Both the position numbers and the translations under genes were made by a program. Positions 24,209 through 38,667 of a stretch of 64,000 nucleotides of DNA are shown piece after piece (position 1 is the first letter of the stretch; every line of letters begins with the position of its first letter). Location: NCBI GenBank assembly GCA_025094145.1, contig JALLLS010000096.1, forward strand, positions 1 to 64,000, in the 5' to 3' direction. The notes under the pieces are model-generated. The model searched no databases, was not told where the DNA came from, and was given only the letters and a program-made list of their open reading frames with translations. This DNA is from Spinellus fusiger (lineage: Eukaryota; Mucoromycota; Mucoromycetes; Mucorales; Phycomycetaceae).

Positions 24209-26024
24209 ATGAACTTGGAATTACTTGGCAAGCATCTCTCTCTCTCCCTTTTTGTTCTTGTTCTTGTTCTTGTTCTCTTTTTAGTGTCTTTTTTTGTGGT
24301 GTGTCTTATACAGTGGTTATGAATAGATCCTTGGGAGCAGGAATATCCTCAAGTCATTGAAGAGACCCTGGAAGATGGGTATGTCCTTACCTGTCGGTTC
24401 AACCGCAATGGCACGCTTCTTGCTGGAGGATGCCTGGATGGCCGTTGTGTTGTATGGGATTTCGACACCAAGGGAGTGGTTCGTAGTCTCTTGGGACATA
24501 TCAAACCTGTCGCCAGTATCAGTTGGTCTCGCAACGGTCGGTATCTCTTGTCTGCCTCCAAGGATTGGACGTGTATTGTATGGGATCTTGTTACAGCCAC
24601 TCGGTATGCCAAGGTGCACTTTAGTACGCCTTTGATGATGGCACACATGCACCCACGGAACAAGTAAATGGAGTGAGGAAGATGAAGAAGAGGAGACTCA
24701 TAAGATTAGTTTTCAGTTTGTAGCCTCCTTGTTTCAAGACAGTTCTGTTGTGGTGGATATTTCTCAACAGGAGCCTCAGAAATGGGTCCTACCAACAGAA
24801 GCAGATGGAAAAGAAGATCATAAATCGTAAGTGTTTGTTTGTTTGTTTGTTTGTTATCATGGAGAGGAAACAAGTCACTTATAAACAAAAGGAATGCTAT
24901 AGTTCTGCCTACATTACTGCAAGTGTGTGGAATAAGACAGGCACTCTCATTTATACAGGCACCTCAAAAGGGTATCTGAATATCATTGATGCCAGTACAC
25001 GTAAGGTGGGTTGCATGGGCTACTTGAGTAGCAGACGACATCTAACCCACGAATCTGCTGCCATACCACCCCTATGCTTCTCTACAGATGATCTATTCTT
25101 CACGCATTACCAGTACAATTATCAAGGGAATTCAATGGAGCAGAAATGGAAGGTTAGATACCAGGAAGGAGTGACTTGAGAGGGTTGTGTCCATAAAGTA
25201 ACCTGCATCCACGGGTAGAGATATGCTGGTCATTGCCAACGACCGTGTGATTCGATTCTTCCGCCTCGATGAGCACGATATTCCTATTCTACAGAACAAA
25301 TTCCAGGATCTTGTCAACAGAATCCAGTGGAACCAGGCGTCCTTTAGCGCAGATGGTGATTTTGTGATTGGTGGTAAATGCTTCTTGACCTTGATGCTCG
25401 ACTCACCTGCTTGCTTTGGATAGGCTCTGGACACAAGGCTGAACACAACATCTACATTTGGGATAAGAATATGGGTAATCTCGTCAAGATTCTTGAAGGT
25501 CCTAAAGAGCCCCTTGACGATCTTGCTGTAAGGAAACACGTCCCTCATTCATTAATCTTAATTGGCAGTGGCACCCTGTCCGCCCTATCATTGGCTCTGT
25601 CAGTAGCTATGGGAACATTCACATTTGGACATCCAAACACGAAGAGAGCTGGAGTGCGTTTGCCCCTGATTTTACTGAGCTAGAAGAGAATATGGATTAT
25701 CAAGAGAAGGAGGATGAGTTTGATGTGGTGCCTGAAGACGAAGCCTCCCAGCGTAAATTGGACGATGAGGATATTCTTGTTGATGTTACAACAGACGAGA
25801 CGATTGAGGATTTCTTGGGAATGAAGGAGGGGAGGGGAGAAGAAGAGGTGTTCTATCTGCCAACGCTTCCTTTGGAGGGAGAGGTGGCGCCCTCTGACAG
25901 TGATGCCGAGAGCAACAGCGATGCTACAGAGTCAAGTCAATTGAGTGGGAAGCGCTATGACAGTCCAAGCACAGAAGAAGGAAGAAGACATCGTAAATTG
26001 TACAAGAAGGATGATGTTTCTTAA
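24209..26024 (+). CDS. RBBP5/Swd1 WD40 subunit of the COMPASS H3K4 methyltransferase
   Basis: Eight exons (24209-24227, 24327-24663, 24710-24826, 24903-25005, 25088-25152, 25219-25373, 25424-25527, 25569-26024) give 451 residues. The N-terminus MNLELLDPWEQEYPQ closely follows the animal RBBP5 start. WD repeats include LLAGGCLDGRCVVWDFDTKG, YLLSASKDWTCIVWDL, YTGTSKGYLNIIDA and HNIYIWDKNMGNLVKIL. Highly conserved blocks QDLVNRIQW, LAWHPVRPIIGSVSSYGNI and ESWSAFAPDFTELEENMDYQ settle the identity, and an acidic tail follows. The family scaffolds Set1/MLL complexes that methylate histone H3 lysine 4. Intron 1 has a GC donor (GCAAGC) after a 19-nt first exon; the conserved N-terminus is only recovered by using it. 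One other donor is weak (GTTAGA at 25153). Confidence 0.92.
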
Positions 26025-26186
26025 ATGGGACAGAGTTTTTATTTTTGTTCTATAGACTATACTATACTATGGGTTTATATGCTTTATATATAATATGGGT
26101 GGTCTTTTTTTGTTGTTGTTGTTGTTCTCTATATAAAAGAAAGAAAGAAAGAAAGAAAGAATATATGGAAATATGGAAATGTAGTA

Positions 26187-27752
<1,566 letters not shown>

Positions 27753-29240
27753 TTTAATAGTAGAAGAAAAGAAGAAAAGAGAGCAACTCAAGGCCATTTA
27801 TGCTATCTGCGGATGTCGAATACGACTCCTTGCTTTCTAGCAGTGGCCGATCCAAGAGATGGACACATCACTTGACATAACATGAAGCAGTCCGACGTTG
27901 CCGATCGATACCCCCTTACTTTCCTGTACAACTCAAACAGCATTGGAGAGTATCATGGCCAGTGATTTACAATGGAAGAGGGTAGGCTGTAGAAAAGACG
28001 GGTGGGGCAGTCACCTCTGGCCTGTCTTCAGAAGGACTGGAGGCATTGGCAGGATGGATCTACTCACCATAAAAAGGAATAACAAGGAACAACAAGGAAC
28101 AACAAGGAACAGCAAGGAATAACAAAGATTTGCATAGGTGGGGTGGGCCATCTCTGAATGTCAGAATGGCTAAGAGATGGGCGTTTCAACTAACCTTAAC
28201 ATTTGTACCTTGTAAACTACTGTACTCCTTTTTATTGTACAAAGTGAAACAAATTAAAAACACCGGTTTCTATTTTCTGTAGGAGATATCTCCTTCCAGT
28301 ACATGCGACTTCTACAAAAGGTGCAGAATCCGATACTCGGGACAAGACAAGACTGATTTTGCCTCCTTCCCTCTTCTTCTTGGTGCCTAGTACAGGTGGT
28401 CTGATACTAAGCAGACCGGTATTCAATGTCCGATGGTTGCTTTGGCTATAGTTCTTGTTGATAGATGACTTGTACTTATTCCTCTTCTTAATCTTATTGT
28501 GTAATCTACGTTTGAATTTACTATCGTCACTGCTATTATGGCACTATTATGGAAATAGAATTACTTTTGTGTGGTAGGGAGCAAGTCAGTCCAGGGTGAG
28601 TGTGTCTATAATAGTAGAGCTACGGGGATACACAGCAGACAACATGGTGCATGCAAGCCAGACTGTATGAAAATAGTGGCTGAACACTCTTGGCTCCTCC
28701 TTCACCTACTATCCCTACGAAGAACAGTTCCTGTAAAAATAAAAATAAGAATAAAAATAAGACACACACACAGAAATGGTCTATAGAAATGGAACTGTCC
28801 TGGGGTGGGGTATAGGGCAAGAGCTCATTGGCAAGAAAGAAAAAGGAAATAAAGAACACAGTAAGTAACGCGTCATACATGTCTTGTCGTACACACAAAG
28901 TAGGTTGTTGTGGATCACCCCCTCCCAAGAAGAAATGAAGGTACACATGGGTCTATTGGGTCTTTTGTCTAAAGAACATTGCATCGTAATAAAATACCTT
29001 TTTTTTCTTTTTCTTTTTCTATAATAGAAAATGGTGTTAATTTAGTAATTCTCCTAGTAAAGTAGGAGTCACCTTTTGTTTAACATCAGTGTCTATCTTT
29101 TTCTTTATCTCTTTTGTATCTATGGAAAGACCCTACAGTTACATAATAAATCAGAGGTCTTGGCTGGGTACAGACCTCCCTCTAGGAATGTCTTGGCTCT
29201 TCTTCTAAAGAGAGCACTGGGAAATACACAATAGAGGACT
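27753..29240. other. Intergenic region, no supported gene
   Basis: Contains AACAAGGAAC repeats at 28080-28110 and several GT/CA and T-rich tracts. A basic minus-strand frame around 28232-28540 (SKFKRRLHNKIKKRNKYK) has no recognisable family and no convincing start, so it is left unannotated. Confidence 0.45.
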
Positions 29241-32200
29241 ATTGGTATCTAACATTTGTATTTATTTTTTAATGCATAATAAGAAAATAGAGAGAAATTG
29301 TAAGTTTAAACAGTGTTTCTCATTAGTGCATATTCTATACAGTGCATATTATGATGCAATGAGATCGGATGTCCTAGCCAACTACGGATTCAACATTGTA
29401 AAGAGAATAGATAAAAGTATTATCCAAAGACATTTAAACCTGAACCAGCTCTATGAAAAGAAATAGTGCTAAATCACAAGGCGCAATAGAAAAGAGTGGG
29501 GTCTGTTGGTGGTGCTTGGATGGGGTGGGGTGTATTCTTACCCGTGGAGAAACTATAGATCCATAAGACAAGCAATGATGGCCTCTCATGTCATGTGTAG
29601 AAAGGGCAATACTGAGAGAATAAGTTGCTGTTTGTTTCCATTTATCAAACAAACAGCGATAGCAGTAAAAATAAATAAAGCAAAAGGCCCCTTTCTCTCA
29701 CTAATTTGCTATTACAGAAAGTTAGACTACATAAGAATAAATGCATTCTACTGTTCATTGTTGACACACCACATACTAGATATTATTCAGCAAAGGTAAC
29801 CATTAATACCTATATTATGTTAAAGGCGAGAAGTACTAAATGCAAATATTTACTCAAAAATTATTAGACGTGCATGGATCATACATAAATTTTGCATATC
29901 TATATATCTTTATATAGTATTCATACTATACAAAAAAAAACTTTCAAAACTAAAATACCCTTTTCACTTATGCCTGTGTGGTACAGACTAATGTTTATTA
30001 TTAGTTTTGTAAATACATATGGCACTATGCATGTTTATTTACTCCTTTCAAGTCATCATCCTATTGAAGGTTTGAAAGCTTGAAAACTTGAGCTTTTTAA
30101 ACAATAAATAAAGATACCAGGGTCTTGATCTTATGATAAAACTAGCCAATGACATAATTGTTCTAATCATTAGCATTCAAAAAGAATATTAGACAATCTA
30201 CTCAGTATAAACATGGATTGCTTCAACAACAGTAAAGAAAAAAAGAAAGAAGCAGTAATAACTATAGCAATAAGATAATAGGTAGATATGCAAAATGATA
30301 ATAACAACAATAATAATAGTAGTTCACAGTGGTCTATTTTTTTACACACTAAAACAAAGTAATAGCAATAATAAAGACGAGAATCTTAGTGAAACAGCGT
30401 GAGGTATACAAACTGATTGCATAAAGTTTCTTCGCATTATTATTGTCCATTCTCAACTTATTTCTATCGCAGCACGTGAATATAATCTATTCAATGTGTG
30501 TCTTGTGTGAAAGATCTTGTGTTAAGATCCACCTTTATTTATTATTTTCACCATGATAAACGATACTATGTAGAAGCACAGCGAAAATCCTCCTACAGAG
30601 ATAGACAGTGTATCATCATAATCCCTGATGAACACTTGATATATCATAAGAAACTAGGCTCTTTTCAGAGATCATCTTCTCTCTTTTTCTTCTCCAATAT
30701 GTAAAATAATAAATAAAACACGGCCAACAACAAGATAGAGTTGTACTGTGTGCCTGCTACTCCCTACTCCGTAAAAGGTGTGTTCTTTATGATTTTATTC
30801 CATTATTGTTTTGAACCCATCACTATGTATACCAGTAATTATCCTCGGTTCTATTTCATTGTCTTTATTAAAACACATCCATAGTGTATTCCAAATTGAA
30901 AGTATTTGGTATTCAGAAATATAAAAAATAGAATAAAGCATTTATCTTTTACTATGAATATCCATCATGTTGAATGACACACTACATAAATCAACCTAAA
31001 TTATAAAACTCATGGTAAAATATGTAATAAAATAGTAATGTCTTTGCAATTAAATCAAATTTATTGGATTCTATTTGCTCCAAGCTATTACAATGCATAC
31101 ATTCATATTAGGATATTGGAATTTAAATGAGGTGTTCTCTCCTTTTTTTTATTTTAAGAAATATCATTCTATAGGGATTCTTTACAGGCCATTCGAATGT
31201 GTTTCTTTTTCTTTCATTCTTTCTCTATACAATACTGGATGGGGTGACAAATAGTTTTATAAAAAGAGCCTTTTATTGTGCTATCCTTCACAACACTACA
31301 TCCATGGGCTTATGTAGACTCAACGAGAGAAATGAGAATGAGATATACAAAAATACACAACTCTTAAACATCATCATATGTTTCTTCATAGTATTATTTT
31401 TATGGTGCATACCTTAAATGGCAAATTATTTTTGATTAAGTAGAATGACTCAAATATGAGATATTCTGGTCTTATTAAATAAATATAGTTTTCGAGTTTG
31501 CTACCTGTTAACTCTAGTCAAAGTCAATTCAACAAGTACATTCTTTTTAGCTGATAATGCCAACTAACAATTGTATATTTGTTTATTTGCCAATTTAGGT
31601 TATAAATAAATGTATTGAACATTTTGGATTTACTGCTTGTAATTTCTATTGGTAATACATAAAAGTAGATTATTGTATCTGAACAACACTGCTTTTATTT
31701 CTTATTTATTTATTTATTTCTATTTAAAAGAAAAAAAAAGAAAGCCTGTGTTTATGGTAAAAAAAAAAAGTAAAAAAGATTTCCTATTTTATACAATAAA
31801 ATATAGAATAGTCTGGATCTTTAATAGTCTGGATAGCTTATTCCTTTTTATTCCATTTCTATACTTTAGTTTTATACTCTTGTCCTTCCATGAAAAAAAG
31901 AAAGAAAAAAAGAAAAAAAGAAAAAAAAGGTTATAGAAAGTGATTAGACTGTCAATAAACATAAATCATATTGCCACTGCCACCTCACCCGTTCATTGGC
32001 AGTCATTGAAAAAAAAAGGGATTGACCCAGAGTAAGGAGTTAAAACATCCCAAACGATGATCCTTGATGGATATTTTAACTTTTATTTTTTCCTAGTGTC
32101 AATAGATCTATTCTACAGCTATGAAGGGTCTTTATTTATTGATGAGAAATTCAAAGTTTGTCTCTAATAAGCATATCAAGTGACTGTCCTATTAAACTAT

Positions 32201-33519
32201 AGTATGAAACAAACATAAACAAAAAAAAAGTTACTCAAGTGAGTTTATAGTTTGCAGTGTAGCCAACTACAACCACCACGTCTTTCTTCCTTACTGAAAT
32301 ACGTCTATACTGCCCTATCCTGTTTGTGTATTTCTGTAGTAGAATAGATTAATAGGTTGTCTGCTAAGAAGAATATACTCTATGGAATAGTAGGGTATTA
32401 TGAGCATTGCTATGTGACTATGGATTTCATCCCTACGTGTCAGTGATGAATATTCTAATAGCCATACCTGAGCAAAGTAGAAAGTATAACATCGACCTTA
32501 TGCCTACTCAAGTTGTGCTTATCATTATTTATAGAAATATAATTTAAAGTGAGGACTATTTCTGACATTTACACCAGCACAACATTTACCCTTTCTTATT
32601 TACTATTATGCACACAGCTATTTCTATAGAGATCTCGTTATGTTTGATATTGGTTATTCGTGTGCACAATAGAGTTTGTTTTATTGAATCCCCTACGCTT
32701 TGATAGAAACATTTGATGGGTGCAACCTTTTCTCTCTATTTCAATAAAGGTAATCATAAACTACTTATAGGCTTAGTATCTACCTACACTTTATCTATTT
32801 GTAGGCTATGAATGCCATTTCAGAAAGTATATTATATGATATCATGGTGTCTGAAGCACTTTAAGTGTCAGTACAAGAAATAAGAAAGAGAAGAGAGACT
32901 GAGAAATGTATTCAGGAGTAGTATTCATATACTCATCTCTATAAAGTATAAAAACAGGTTTTTAGAACAGGGATAGACGCTTCAAGTGAATAAATATTCT
33001 TATACAAAGGCCAGTGATTATTATTCTTGCCTTCTACAAGATAGGTAGACATACTATTCTTTATGAATATTAAGTTTTATTCAGAATAAATTTTATTTTA
33101 TCAAAGTCAATCGCAAAGTCATGGTTATAGATATTGCTGATATTATTTTATGTAAAATCGCGTACACTATGTAGGTAAGAATAACTTGACAATTATGAGA
33201 AACCTTGTTCATACTCTACAGAGTATTTTAATGTATGCATACACTCATCTTATCAAAAAAATGGTAGAGTGTATTGAAGTTACAGTGTTTTATACACGCG
33301 TATGAAGAGCCTATATCTACTTCAAAACACAAGCATATTTTAATATGAATCCATCATCAGAATCTTATGTATTAAAGAAATGAGTTATTTAGCAGTTAGC
33401 AATTCATAAAAAAAAACTTACTCAAATGTCAAATCATAACATATACTACTGAAGTTTCTCACAGCCTGAACATTATTGAAGAACTCATTGTAGTTGTCCT
33501 CTTAATTCTGTAAACCAAC
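29241..33519. other. AT-rich gene desert
   Basis: More than 4 kb with no recognised domain on either strand. Frames are short and biased to Lys/Ile/Asn or Phe, as expected for AT-rich non-coding DNA. A small plus frame at 29300-29466 (DAMRSDVLANYGFNIVKRID) reads like protein but matches no family I know and may be transposon debris. Confidence 0.5.
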
Positions 33520-35115
33520 AAAACGAGAAAATAGAGGTTGATATCGAGGAAATTGGCACTGGTATGCAAGAAGCTGAGACAGAAAATCAGAGTATTCGAT
33601 GTACAAACTGTTATGGATATGTCCATTTGTACAAAAGTCTTCCTCATTGTCCAAATAATGATAGATACCCAACAGAAAGTGGAGATATTGTGATATGACC
33701 AAGAAATGGCAGATTATGGATTTTATAGTCCTGACACTATCCAAATCTCATCCATACAGGCTACACTTGAACAGCCACAGAGTGAAGAATTACAGAATGA
33801 GATGCCATAAATTGAGAAACTACAGATCGAAAGGCCTTTGCGTTGAATAACAACAAGTATTACAGCAAAACATATGATTTTTGGTGCTCTTGGTCTTAAA
33901 GCACCCTCCTTTATGAATGAAGAAAAGAGAAATCCACCACAGTTGAATGAATGTGTATGTCTTTTGTGATGGTCAATGGCTTCCTATACATTTACAAAGC
34001 GTCTTTCTCTTTTATTCCCAGTACAGATGGAGGTATCGGTTAGTTATCAATTGGACATATCTTTTTATCTGAATTATAGGATAATAATAGTAGGCGGGAT
34101 ATATTATTCATACTCTTCCTCTCCATAGTTACATTCACTTTGGATAGAGAACCTGTATAAAGTGTTAGTGTTTCTTTTCATTATTATTAGGCCTTATAGA
34201 GTAGTTAAAATGTACAGTGCGTGTAGAATCTATATTCAGATAAACAACGTGCAAATCAATAGAAAAGAGGTGATGGATTTGAGATAAAGACTGTTATGAG
34301 AAAAAACAGCGTGTAATTAAATCAGCATTCTAATGGAATAGCAGAGGCAAATAAATCTGTAAGCCCAGAAAATAGCGTTTATAAAGTGTTTTTCAACTAC
34401 TTATGTTATTAAAAATATTTAGACTTTTAGTTTCATGCATATACTTTCTATCTGTCTATAAACACTGTTTCATTGGTTAGATACCAGTAAGAATCTATTA
34501 CCAATGACTATAATAAATAATATTTTTATTAAGGCGAGAAACTAACAGTTGGTCTTTTTATTTTATTTCATTCTTTACGAATGGCCATACAATAATGAGT
34601 CTGGGATAAAGCATATAGGATAAGCTGTGGCGTATTTGAATACAGTGGATAGGTCTTTTTATATTATGAAAATACAACGGCCTGCATTAGAGTTTGTTCT
34701 ATTTAGTAATAATTTACGCCAAATTACTCTATTTGTAATAATTGTTAGATTAGAATAAAAGTATAAAAGTATAACATACAAGTTGAATAAACAAATAAAT
34801 AAAAACAGAGTGAATCTTACGTTAACTCAACAAAATACCTTTGAAGCCAAGAAGCCATTAACGACACTATCATATCAATAGTTGAATAGTATCAGCTACT
34901 ATTCAATACTATTAAAGGCTATCCACTTCCTTCTTTCTTATTGTATTTCTATCTATTTTCTCTGAACTAAATATCATCTATTTAGCAAGATACTACTAGA
35001 ACCAAGAAGAATAAGCCTACTGGTTTACCCTTCCTTTTTCCCATTTATCGCTGGAGTCTTTGGTTTACTGGCTGATAGAAGACCATAGTACAAACAAACT
35101 ATCTAGAAAGTGACA
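33520..35115 (+). mobile_element. Decayed element C, related to the D elements
   Basis: Three blocks match the D1 element in the same order: about 33640-33720 with 40995-41090, 34800-34920 with 41340-41480, and 34985-35115 with 42060-42190. The first block encodes a zinc-knuckle-like segment (IRCTNCYGYVHLYKSLPHCP) followed by NNDRYPTESGDIVI, and the last aligns with the basic tail of the Fanzor-like relic in D1. Stops and indels are frequent, so this is an old inactive copy. Its ends cannot be set precisely. Confidence 0.6.
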
Positions 35116-35381
35116 AGATTTGTTTTATATGATATTATATATAAATAAAGAAGGATAAAGCATTTTAATAAATATACATAGTCTAACTGCCTGTTATCTA
35201 ACAAAGATACTCTTGGACAGAAACCACACGGACGGCATACACACCAGTAGAGTGTCCAATCAAATCTACAGTCAAGCCAATTACACGTGAAACTAATGCT
35301 CATACAATTAAAACATCGGCACATTAAAGATATGCACATCTTACTTTTTTTCTACTTTATACATCACTCACACCAATCCAA

Positions 35382-36668
35382 ATGTCACCATTAATAGCCA
35401 AAGACAGCAAGAAAAGAAGTGCTTTGGATGTGAAATCATCGAGAATAACCAAGAAACCTACGTCTCTATCTTCTCCTTCCTTAGCAGTAAGAAATACGCA
35501 TGCCTCAATATTGAGAAAGGACCGTACATCACTTACTTCCAGCCAACCAACAGACACCAGACTACCTGTACTGTCAGGAATCTCCCCCTCGAAAACTATT
35601 AAGAAGCCTTCTGGTGAACCACTTCGTCCTGGTACAGGCACTACCAGACCCCCTATGGCTACTCCTCCTTCATCAAAAACACCTCGCATCCAACCAACTA
35701 CCACCACCACCACCACCACCACCACCCGACCCCCTATGCCCACTCCTTCTTCATTAAGAACACCCCGCATTCAACCACGCAAACAAAATCCAATCATGCC
35801 ACGCTCTTTTAAGCCTGAGAAACCAGCTACCACAATCAGTGACACTGTAGATGCTAGAACAGAAAAAAACTCATTCAAGTCACTGGATGCTAATGTGAAG
35901 AGATGCGTTCTTGATAAAAAGGTAAGTAAATATAGAATAGAAGTGCCTTCAATTGTACAATCTAACCCATTCCACATGGAAAAAGTTGAATCATCAAGAA
36001 CACATTGAAGCAGGTAATACAAAGAGTACATATGAATAATACACTATCTGTCAACTCACTCTCTTTATTATTCCATTAGTTGATGAACCACCTAAATCCA
36101 AAACAGACATAGAAAGTGATATAACAGAAAAGGACGTAGAGACATCAGAAGTGGCAGAAAGAGTGGATGATTTGGAGACAGAAGAACAGGTAGGATTTGC
36201 CATTCCATATGCCCACTCCACATGAACTCATTAACTATCATACAACACAAGGGGAAATTGAAATTCTAAATGCAAAAGTTGAGGCAAGTCAATTCATTCT
36301 TCTGCAGAGAATCTAATGACCCTTTGTTTTAGGTAATAGACAAACAATTTTCCCATCAAGAACACATCATTAAAACTGTGGTGAATGATATAAAAGAAGA
36401 AAAGAAAACTGAAATTTATCATGTAACTAAGCAAATTGTTTAGAGTCTAAAAAGCGAAACCCCAACTTAATCACAGACATTAAATTCTGTGGTGAAGACA
36501 ATAATACAATCCAAATCACCGAGAAATCAAAAAGTACACTTATCGTGTGCCTAACAAAAAGCATAGCTTCTCTTTTGACCAAGTATTTACTCCTAAAAGT
36601 ACACAGAAAGAGTGTTATGAAGAAATATCTCATCTTGTTCAGTCAGCTATAGAGGGGCACAACATCTG
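35382..36668 (+). pseudogene. Kinesin-14-type gene fragment, motor truncated
   Basis: The first exon (35382-35921) encodes a Ser/Thr/Pro/Lys-rich tail starting MSPLIAKDSKKRSALD. Further blocks encode an acidic, coiled-coil-like region (TDIESDITEKDVETSE, FSHQEHIIKTVVNDIKEEKK). At 36400-36668 a frame gives HSFSFDQVFTPKSTQKECYE and continues EEISHLVQSAIEGHNIC, which matches the kinesin motor just before the P-loop (normally followed by IFAYGQTGSGKT). A basic tail, then coil, then C-terminal motor is the kinesin-14 order. The P-loop and rest of the motor are absent; a degenerate Tc1 element follows at once. Frame breaks between the middle exons suggest decay. A further exon beyond the window part seen was searched for to 38.6 kb and not found. 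Confidence 0.65.
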
Positions 36669-37992
36669 TAAGTGTACAATTTTTTTAAGTCTTGAGAAAG
36701 AATATTAGCTATACATAAAAAGACGTAGATCCCAAAGTACATATTAGCAACTCCAAAGTAAATACAAAGTTAGCTTAGCATACAGTCTATATTATTATAC
36801 ATAAAAAAAGTTTCTATTTAATGCTTTTTTAGGCTACCTTTAGCATCAATAGCTGTCTGGCAGTGATCCTTCATTGAGTCGACTAAACGTTCGGCAAGAT
36901 CAACGTGAATATTTCTCCAAGCTTCTTCTAAAGCTATCTTGAGCTCATCGATATTTTTGATACCGGCCTTCTTGTTATCGATAAGCTTATCAAGACAGCT
37001 CCAGAGATGTTCAATGGGGTTGAGATCAGGACGTTGGGCAGGACAGTAATCAAAGCGCCTGATTGCATGTGTCTCTTTCCACCCTCTGGCATAGGTCCCA
37101 GTATAGCAGCTAGCCCCATCTTCTTGGAATATAAAGTCCTTATCCTCTTTCTTGTTCAATTCAATAAAGTATAGCAGAAATTTTCCTGCCAAAATATTGA
37201 CATATATGTCCTGATTTACAGTGCCATCAATAAAGACCAAAGGCCCAAATCCACCAGACCAGAAACTGCTCCAGATCATTATGCTGCCTTTCCCCCATTT
37301 AGTTGTAGGTATGATATGAGAAGCCTTATATCTCTCTCCGATATTTCAAATCACTCTGACCCCTCCATGGTAACCCTTACTTCAAACTGTGACTCGTCAG
37401 ACCATACAATGCGTTTCTAGTCCTCAGGAGTCCAGTTGACCCGTTCCTTTGCCCAACGAAGTCTTTTTCTTCATGTTTTATTCAGAAAATCTGAGCTTGT
37501 GTGATTTAAAATAAGAATCATACCCATTCTGGTGTATGTATTTTATGAATATTGCTCTACAGATGATTATCTGATGTGCCTTAAGTTCAAAATTTATGTA
37601 GTTATAGGAGGCAAATGGGTTGCCTCTTAGAATGGCCTCAAGTCATCTGAGTTCTCTCCCGTTTAGTTTTTTTTTTGGTGCATCAGAACTAGGTCTTGGT
37701 AAAGGTGTACCAGTGGTCTTGATTCTGCTAATAATATTCTGGACAGTGGACTTGCTAATGCCAATGACCTTTGAAATGCTAACCATCGAGTAATTTTCTT
37801 TTTTTAAAGCCAATAAACACTCCAGTACTCTCTTTCTTCAAGTTTATTATAAACTCTTGAGTTTTTAGTTGAGGATTCCGCCTTTGACATTTGAAATTGT
37901 TTAATGGAATGTGATTCTGTGGTAAAAAAAAAGAATCGTGTTTAAACATGTATAAATTAGGGGGTCGTATACTTTCTAATGTTGTGTGGCTG
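36652..37992 (-). mobile_element. Degenerate Tc1/mariner element
   Basis: About 1.34 kb, the usual Tc1 length, containing a minus-strand transposase relic. The right end, read inward, is CAGCCACACAACATTAGAAA next to a TA. The left side offers a weaker match (GAGGGGCACAACATCTGTAA) next to another TA, but those bases are also explained by the kinesin frame, so the left boundary could lie some 15-20 bases further right. A second relic at 40480-40900 has the same GTGTGGCTG-TA right end. Confidence 0.75.
36818..37279 (-). pseudogene. Tc1/mariner transposase, C-terminal part
   Basis: An open segment of 153 residues shows the DDE-superfamily pattern of Tc1: IDGTVNQDIYVNILAGK, FQEDGASCYTG with the second catalytic Asp, and CPAQRPDLNPIEHLWSCLD with the third acidic residue region. 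The upstream part to about 37900, which should hold the helix-turn-helix and first Asp, is broken by stops in all frames, although KRRNPQLKTQEFII-like fragments are visible. It is inactive. Confidence 0.85.
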
Positions 37993-38035
37993 TATATGTA
38001 TTTACTTTTATATCCTAAAAACCTTTAGGTGTGTA
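37993..38035 (+). mobile_element. Solitary right end of the B/A-type element family
   Basis: TTTTATATCCTAAAAACCTT followed by TAGGTGTG and then TA, matching the right end of element B (TTTTATATCCTAAAGATC, CTCCTGGTGTG, TA). It lies 41 bases beyond the Tc1 end. A possible partner left end is CACACCAGTAGA at 35240-35251, also after TA, which would place the kinesin fragment inside the element. Confidence 0.5.
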
Positions 38036-38667
38036 GCTGACTTGTTTCGGTTTTCTATTTTCTATGAGCAATGATCTCTCCCGAGAAGTTCTATTCAAAG
38101 ATTCTTTTTTGTCTCTTGCACTGATAAATGAAGAGACAGGCCATTAGAGTAAAAGATACTTTACCACCCATCACTAAATTCTATATATAAACATATATAT
38201 AAACATAAAATGAAATTCACTTGAAATTCACAAACTAAAACACTTTAGTCTGATGCCTTCAAAGACTCAATCTCAACTGAGCCTCTCTTTATCAGTTTTA
38301 TTTGCCTGTTTAGGTTACCAGAAAGATAGACATTCGTGCGAGCAAACAGTATGCAGGACTTGGGTCTCCTCCAAAAAAAAAGAAAAAAAAAGAGGACAAA
38401 ACAAAACAAAACAAATATAAATATATTAAAAAGGAAAGACGGGTATTTTCATTGATTGTACCGATAAAGTTAATGAAAGGGCTCGAGCTCAAAGACTTAC
38501 TCTTCTTTCTATAAAGCCACCTGAGCCGTAGAATAAATATATTTAGCAGGGAGTAAGTAAGTAATAAAGTTTCATAGCACTGTCTTCTTTATCTTATTAT
38601 GAACAAGAACAGTGATAAGTAGCCCTCAGTCTCTTTTTCACATCATTAAGTGTGGTACAGTGAAGAT
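38036..38667. other. Intergenic region, no supported gene
   Basis: AT-rich, with a poly-A/AAAACAAAAC tract near 38370-38410. A splice-like TTTAG and a short basic frame near 38310-38390 are not supported by any family. No kinesin P-loop sequence is present. Confidence 0.45.

Noticed and set aside
28232..28540. Basic minus-strand frame with KFKRRLHNKIKKRNKYK
   Set aside because: No start, no family, and neighbouring segments are interrupted; not enough to call a gene.
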